In this document: piece after piece, positions 60,755 to 64,000 of the stretch
Layout of the letters: the number at the start of each line of letters is the position of its first letter
How positions within the stretch are numbered: position 1 is the stretch's first letter
Assembly (NCBI RefSeq): GCF_022869865.1
Contig: NZ_CP094984.1
Span: 62,001-126,000, forward strand
From: Arthrobacter zhangbolii
GTDB taxonomy: Bacteria; Actinomycetota; Actinomycetes; Actinomycetales; Micrococcaceae
DNA: 64,000 bases
Reading direction: 5' to 3'
Program-made: the position numbers and the translations under genes
Notes under the pieces: generated by a model
What the model saw: the letters and a program-made list of their open reading frames with translations, nothing else
Database searches by the model: none
Told to the model about the DNA's origin: nothing

Positions 60755-60827
60755 GCGCCTATAGCTCAGTTGGTAGAGCAACGTCCTTTTAAGTCGTGGG
60801 TCGCAGGTTCGAGCCCTGCTGGGCGCA
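60755..60827 (+). tRNA. tRNA-Lys, anticodon UUU
   Basis: A full cloverleaf can be drawn: acceptor GCGCCTA/TGGGCGC, D arm GCTC/GAGC, anticodon loop CTTTTAA and T arm GCAGG-TTCGAGC-CCTGC. The anticodon is TTT. The anticodon stem ACGTC/GTCGT contains a T-T mismatch at positions 30-40. The CCA end is not encoded. A strong terminator follows 12 bp downstream. Confidence 0.97.
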
Positions 60828-60838
60828 CTCCCGATACG

Positions 60839-60877
60839 AAAAAGAACGGCCCGTGTAAACGGGCCGTTCTTTTTTAT
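60839..60877. terminator. Bidirectional terminator after tRNA-Lys
   Basis: AAAAAGAACGGCCCGT pairs with ACGGGCCGTTCTTTTT around GTAA. It has A and T tracts on the two sides, so it can also stop the minus-strand transcript of the CDGSH gene. Confidence 0.93.
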
Positions 60878-60930
60878 GCTCCCGTTTATAGGCTCTCGCG
60901 CGGCAACGGGGAGCCCGGGTACGTCCGGTC

Positions 60931-61290
60931 TCAGTCTTCCGCCGGTGCAGCTTCCCGGGCCGGTGCAGCGGCGTCCTCTGCAGCCTGCCGGGCCGGTTTG
61001 GGCACGGGCCGGCGGCGGGTGGTGTCGAACTTCATCAGTTTGTGCGTACCGTCGCAGTACGGCTTGATGGCTGACCCGCCGCAGCGGCACAGGGCCACGG
61101 TTTCGCGGTCCCGCGGCAGTGGAACGCCGTCGGGAGTGACAATTTCAAAGTCGCCCCGGACCAGCAGCGGTCCGTTCGGATAGGCAACTATGGACGCCGG
61201 GGCGGCAGGTCCCTTGGAAGCGGGGAGGTCCTGAGGTGCGGGAAGGTCCTGGTCCCCGCGGACCGGCTCCCGGGGTTCAGCAGCGGTCAC
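60931..61290 (-). CDS. CDGSH iron-sulfur domain protein
   Basis: 119 residues from the GTG at 61290, which overlaps the stop of the upstream gene as GTGA; the frame is open further upstream but inside that gene. The cluster motif CRCGGSAIKPYCDGTH near residue 78 has all three Cys and the His that bind the redox-active 2Fe-2S cluster. The N-terminal 40 residues are polar, with a short beta segment (PNGPLLVRGDFEIVTPDG), and the tail is Ala/Glu/Arg rich. It is probably the electron-transfer partner of the overlapping diiron protein. Confidence 0.93.
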   Translation of the reverse strand: MTAAEPREPVRGDQDLPAPQDLPASKGPAAPASIVAYPNGPLLVRGDFEIVTPDGVPLPRDRETVALCRCGGSAIKPYCDGTHKLMKFDTTRRRPVPKPARQAAEDAAAPAREAAPAED

Positions 61291-62396
61291 GGGGTCACAC
61301 CGCCGGCCATGGCCGCCATGGCCGCCGCGGCCAGCGCGGCGGAGGCGGCGGTGTCCGGAGCATTGTCCTGCGTGCCCTGCAGCGGCCGCAGCAGAGCTGA
61401 TTCCCCGGCCTTCCACGCAGTGAGCTGCTCCTCACCCAGCAGGGCATCGATGGCCAGGACGCTGGCGGCACCGAAGATGATGTCACCCAGCAGTTCGGGT
61501 TCCGCTTCGGCGAGTCCGCCCGCCAGGTCCCGGGCGGCTATCTGCTCGTGGACGGCGTCGGCCTCCACATGCTCGTCAAAGTAGTAGGTGACGTTGTCGT
61601 CGAATCCGTGCCGGCGGAAACCGCGGGCATAAAACGAGTTGGGAATCGAGGAAGTCATTTCAAACGCCGCGAGGTGTCCGGCGATGGCGCCGCGCAGCCG
61701 CCGGTTCAGGCCAAAGAGGGACATGGCATTGGAGGAAGCCAGCGTGAGCGCGGGCACCTCGTCAATGTAGTAGCCGTACCCGGCGTTGAGCCCAAGGCCC
61801 TCCATGGTGGTGGCGAAAAGCTTCGAATGCATCCGTTCGGGGCGGCCGCCGCCGTACTCGTCGGCCTGGATTTCAATTAGCGCGGCCTTTGCCCGGCCGG
61901 CCGGCAGGCGGGGGATGACCCAGCTGTGCGGGTCCGCTTCCTTGAGCTGGTAGATGGAGCGCAGGATCAGGAACTCCCTCAGCTGCTCCACGCTTGCCTT
62001 GCCGGCAACGTAGCGGGACACGTCGGGTCCGCTGTCCTCTGCGGCAAGGCTGAAGAGCGTAGCCGCCACGTCCTCGCTCCTGGGAGCCGGGAGCACGGGA
62101 ACCGGCACAATATCCCGCAGTACTGCTTCAAACGCGGCTTCCAGCCGGGACCGGATGGCGATCAGCTGCGGATCCCACTCAGCCGCATCCTCCACGCCCT
62201 CCAGTCCGCTGTAGTGCAGTTCGTACAGGCAGAAGAGGGTCAGCTGCAGGTCCTCGTCGCGCAGGAGGTCCGTGCCGGCGGCCAGTGACTCCTCAACGGC
62301 AGCAACCAGGGACGGATACCCCTCGTTCCGGGTGGTACTGGTGAGCAGGTCGAGCAGGGTGGCGCTGACGCGCCCTCGGGGGGCGGGAATCTTCAT
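61287..62396 (-). CDS. Iron-containing redox enzyme family protein, heme-oxygenase-like fold
   Basis: 369 residues, with AAGGAAAG before the ATG. The helical fold resembles heme-oxygenase-like diiron oxidases (HDO). Possible metal ligands are Glu and His in LYELHYSGLEG (~residue 57), Glu in LIEIQADEYGGG (~178) and the H-x3-D-x2-H set in YFDEHVEADAVHEQ (~280). Such enzymes oxidise or cleave small amines, fatty acids or amino acids with O2; the substrate here is unknown. The Ala-rich C-terminal 30 residues are extra. The four-base overlap with the CDGSH gene suggests a two-component oxygenase. Confidence 0.88.
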   Translation of the reverse strand: MKIPAPRGRVSATLLDLLTSTTRNEGYPSLVAAVEESLAAGTDLLRDEDLQLTLFCLYELHYSGLEGVEDAAEWDPQLIAIRSRLEAAFEAVLRDIVPVPVLPAPRSEDVAATLFSLAAEDSGPDVSRYVAGKASVEQLREFLILRSIYQLKEADPHSWVIPRLPAGRAKAALIEIQADEYGGGRPERMHSKLFATTMEGLGLNAGYGYYIDEVPALTLASSNAMSLFGLNRRLRGAIAGHLAAFEMTSSIPNSFYARGFRRHGFDDNVTYYFDEHVEADAVHEQIAARDLAGGLAEAEPELLGDIIFGAASVLAIDALLGEEQLTAWKAGESALLRPLQGTQDNAPDTAASAALAAAAMAAMAGGVTP

Positions 62397-62577
62397 TGCT
62401 TTCCTTACGTCTCCGGCACTTTTGGCGCGGGTGGTGGTCCTTGGACATGGAAAAGAATCCAGCTGTCAGCATACTTGGTATCCCGGTTCCGGCGCTTCGG
62501 GACGGACGGGTCCGCCATTGACCTTTGCCTCCGGGTTAGGTGCAATGGAGGCAGGAAACGCAAGGAAAGGAGCCGAC

Positions 62578-63159
62578 ATGCCCGAGGCTGGCCCGACCCT
62601 CGTCCTGCCGCTGCTGCTGCTCGCCGGTGTGCTGGCAGCCGGCGCTGCCGGTCTGGACCGGGCGCTGCGCAAACGGGACGGTGAGAGCCTGTTCTGGACC
62701 GGCTTTATTGCCTTTCTTGGCGTTCTCCTGACTGCTGCCTGGGGTGTCAGCACCGGGCCCGGCGGCACCGCAGCCATCGGTATGCTGCTGGTGGCCGGCA
62801 GTACCGCGGCCGCCGCGTGGCTGGCCGGCCGGCACCGGGCACGCGTCCGCCGCCTGGAAAGGAAACAGCGGCAGGCCGCCCTGGCTGCGGTCTCCGGCCG
62901 GCACCGCGAGATCCTGACCCGCTGGAGCGCCTATGAACTCGATCCATGGCTCGCGGCCGAGCATCCGCAGCTGCAGGATGTCCGCTCGCCGGAAACCCGG
63001 GACTTCATCCGGGCGCTGAAGGAAGCTGAACGCCTGCGCCCGGAGGTTGCTGCCGGGGCGGATGCGGATGATTCCGCCGCCTATGCCGAAGCGGTTGACC
63101 GCCTGGAGGAGTCACTGAGCCGGGCCGAACAGGCCGCCCGCGGCGGAAGGGCAGCCTGA
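62578..63159 (+). CDS. Membrane protein with helical cytoplasmic tail
   Basis: 193 residues from the ATG at 62578, with AAAGGAG ahead. Three hydrophobic helices at about residues 8-25, 38-56 and 64-82 are followed by a long charged helical region (residues ~85-190) with Arg-rich and Glu-rich heptads, and a conserved-looking patch EILTRWSAYELDPWLAAEHP that resembles tails of other actinobacterial membrane proteins. Function unknown. It is divergent from the diiron gene across 181 bp. Confidence 0.75.
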   Translation: MPEAGPTLVLPLLLLAGVLAAGAAGLDRALRKRDGESLFWTGFIAFLGVLLTAAWGVSTGPGGTAAIGMLLVAGSTAAAAWLAGRHRARVRRLERKQRQAALAAVSGRHREILTRWSAYELDPWLAAEHPQLQDVRSPETRDFIRALKEAERLRPEVAAGADADDSAAYAEAVDRLEESLSRAEQAARGGRAA

Positions 63160-63267
63160 GGGCGCCCGTGCGTGTGCTGCCGGGGTAAACCCCGGGGTAA
63201 ACCACGGCGCGGCAGGGCAGCCCTGTGCGGGGTGGACCGAGGCGTGATTGCATGGCAGTCTCGGCCT

Positions 63268-63567
63268 ATGACATCCAAAGACATCAGTGTCTCGCGCAAT
63301 GACGGGCTGGACCGGTACGAACTGCGGCTGGACGGGGAGCTTGTTGGTGTTGCCGACTATGAAAGGCAACCCGACGCCGTCGCCCTCACCCATACGGAAA
63401 TGGAGCCCGCCTACCGGCACCAGGGGTACTCCTCGAAGCTGGCCAGATATGCCGTGGAGGACATTGTCAGCGAAGGGAAACGGGTAAAGCCGTACTGCTC
63501 CTACATGGCCACCTACCTCGGCAAGCACCCGGAGTACAGCCACCACGTATCCTGGCCGCAGGAGTGA
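63268..63567 (+). CDS. Small GNAT-like N-acetyltransferase, YjdJ type
   Basis: 99 residues from the ATG at 63268; the frame continues upstream but without a family match. The short GNAT domain shows YELRLDGELVGVADYERQ, the acetyl-CoA loop HTEMEPAYRHQGYSSKLARY and KVKPYCSYMATYLGKHPEY in part, as in the PF14542-like group. These small enzymes probably acetylate small molecules or proteins; no substrate is known. Confidence 0.88.
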   Translation: MTSKDISVSRNDGLDRYELRLDGELVGVADYERQPDAVALTHTEMEPAYRHQGYSSKLARYAVEDIVSEGKRVKPYCSYMATYLGKHPEYSHHVSWPQE

Positions 63568-63623
63568 CAGGGGCTCCGCTGCCGCCGGCCTCCCGGTTCC
63601 ACGGGCTGCCCCGTCCTTAAGTG

Positions 63624-63676
63624 GAGCTGGCTTCCCGCTCTGCATATGGGGGGAACGCAGAAGGGGAAGCCAGTTC
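63624..63676. repeat. 20-bp imperfect inverted repeat before the HTH gene
   Basis: 63624-63643 and 63657-63676 pair at 17 of 20 positions around a 13-base loop (core CTGGCTTCCC / GGGAAGCCAG). It ends six bases before a perfect TATAAT box, so it may be a terminator of the previous gene or an operator. Confidence 0.6.
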
Positions 63677-63682
63677 GAACAG

Positions 63683-63688
63683 TATAAT
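63683..63688 (+). promoter_or_regulatory. Consensus -10 box TATAAT of the HTH gene
   Basis: TATAAT is a perfect match in an AT-rich patch 38 bp before the start at 63727. No good -35 is seen at 17 bp, so an activator or extended contact may be needed. Confidence 0.55.
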
Positions 63689-63726
63689 TCGATCTATCCG
63701 GGGAAATCCAATCGAGGGGGCGAAAA

Positions 63727-64000
63727 ATGGCTGTGCCTGCCAAGTCTTTCCAGAGTTGGCGGGCGGCGATCGCACCGGGTGAATCCAACGCCGACCTCTG
63801 CCGCCGGACGGGGATTAAAAGGTCCACGCTGGCCCAGCAGATTGTCCGGGGGAAAGTCGCTGAGATCACGGTGGTCCGCGTGGCCAGGGCCTATGGGCGA
63901 AACCCGGTTGAAGCGCTCTCGGATTTTGAGGAGTACTCGGACCTTTTGAGCGGTCCGTGGCGGCCGACAACCGCTGAACTGGTCAGCCAGGTTTCCTATG
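63727..64000 (+). CDS. Helix-turn-helix DNA-binding protein, truncated at window edge
   Basis: 91 residues are visible from the ATG at 63727, with GAGGGGG ahead; the C-terminus lies beyond the window. The segment NADLCRRTGIKRSTLAQQIV followed by VAEITVVRVARAYGRNPVEA reads as a Cro/CI-like helix-turn-helix of five helices. The later part (DFEEYSDLLSGPWRPTTAEL) resembles actinobacterial proteins of unknown role that are also seen in phages. GC content is a little lower than in the neighbours, and a strong hairpin and TATAAT box precede it. Confidence 0.75.
   Translation, partial: MAVPAKSFQSWRAAIAPGESNADLCRRTGIKRSTLAQQIVRGKVAEITVVRVARAYGRNPVEALSDFEEYSDLLSGPWRPTTAELVSQVSY

Noticed and set aside
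62397-62577. DtxR/IdeR iron box between the diiron gene and the membrane protein gene
   Set aside because: GGGTTAGGTGC gives only half of the 19-bp site and the second half does not match.
63670-63695. LexA (SOS) box around TTCGAACAGTATAATTCGA
   Set aside because: The actinobacterial site needs TCGAAC-N4-GTTCGA; here the spacing is six and the second arm begins with A, so the match is not good enough.

Overview
The window is high-GC, dense DNA from an actinobacterium, most likely a member of the Micrococcaceae such as Arthrobacter in the broad sense. The reasons are the GC-rich third codon positions, frequent GTG starts, several apparently leaderless genes, lsr2, DUF3180, CDGSH and bPH2 genes, and a gene order matching the conserved actinobacterial blocks ppa-dacB-metalloprotease-tilS-hpt-ftsH-folEPBK-panC-lysS-lsr2-clpC and mutY-membrane protein-disA-radA. 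The species call is inference; there is no rRNA in the window.

Layout. 1-8.1 kb: a truncated MprF/DUF2156 membrane protein, a glycerophosphodiesterase, glycerate kinase, a uracil permease and an SDR-aldehyde dehydrogenase pair. 8.17-9.61 kb: a complete IS3-family (IS150-type) element sitting in the tip of a 21-bp terminator hairpin. 9.6-25 kb: phosphoglucomutase, a half-length MetE-like methyltransferase with a structured leader, a POT peptide transporter whose start codon lies in a repeated, self-complementary block, an LLM oxidoreductase, an amidase, rhodanese-pheA, topoisomerase IB, a lipid kinase, serS, a HAD phosphatase and a SatD-like protein. 25-45 kb: the syntenic core from ppa to clpC, in which folE to lysS is a nearly continuous overlapping operon for folate, pantothenate and lysyl-tRNA. 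45-53.6 kb: argA-like GNAT, CsbD, dhaKLM (PTS-driven dihydroxyacetone kinase), mutY, disA, radA and an FUSC-type exporter. 53.7-59.6 kb: high-affinity pstSCAB meets low-affinity pit-DUF47 tail to tail. 59.9-64 kb: a conserved hypothetical, tRNA-Lys(UUU), a heme-oxygenase-like diiron protein overlapping a CDGSH iron-sulfur partner, two small genes and a truncated HTH gene.

Most of the window is housekeeping sequence. The least explained signals are (i) the three-way-junction leader before the MetE-like gene, whose predicted transcription start falls at the first stem, (ii) the start-codon sequestering and decoy repeats of the POT gene, (iii) the IS in the terminator tip, with its own ribosome-site-masking hairpin, and (iv) the diiron/CDGSH pair. 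No CRISPR array, prophage or biosynthetic cluster was seen. All structures were read by eye; no folding or database search was run.
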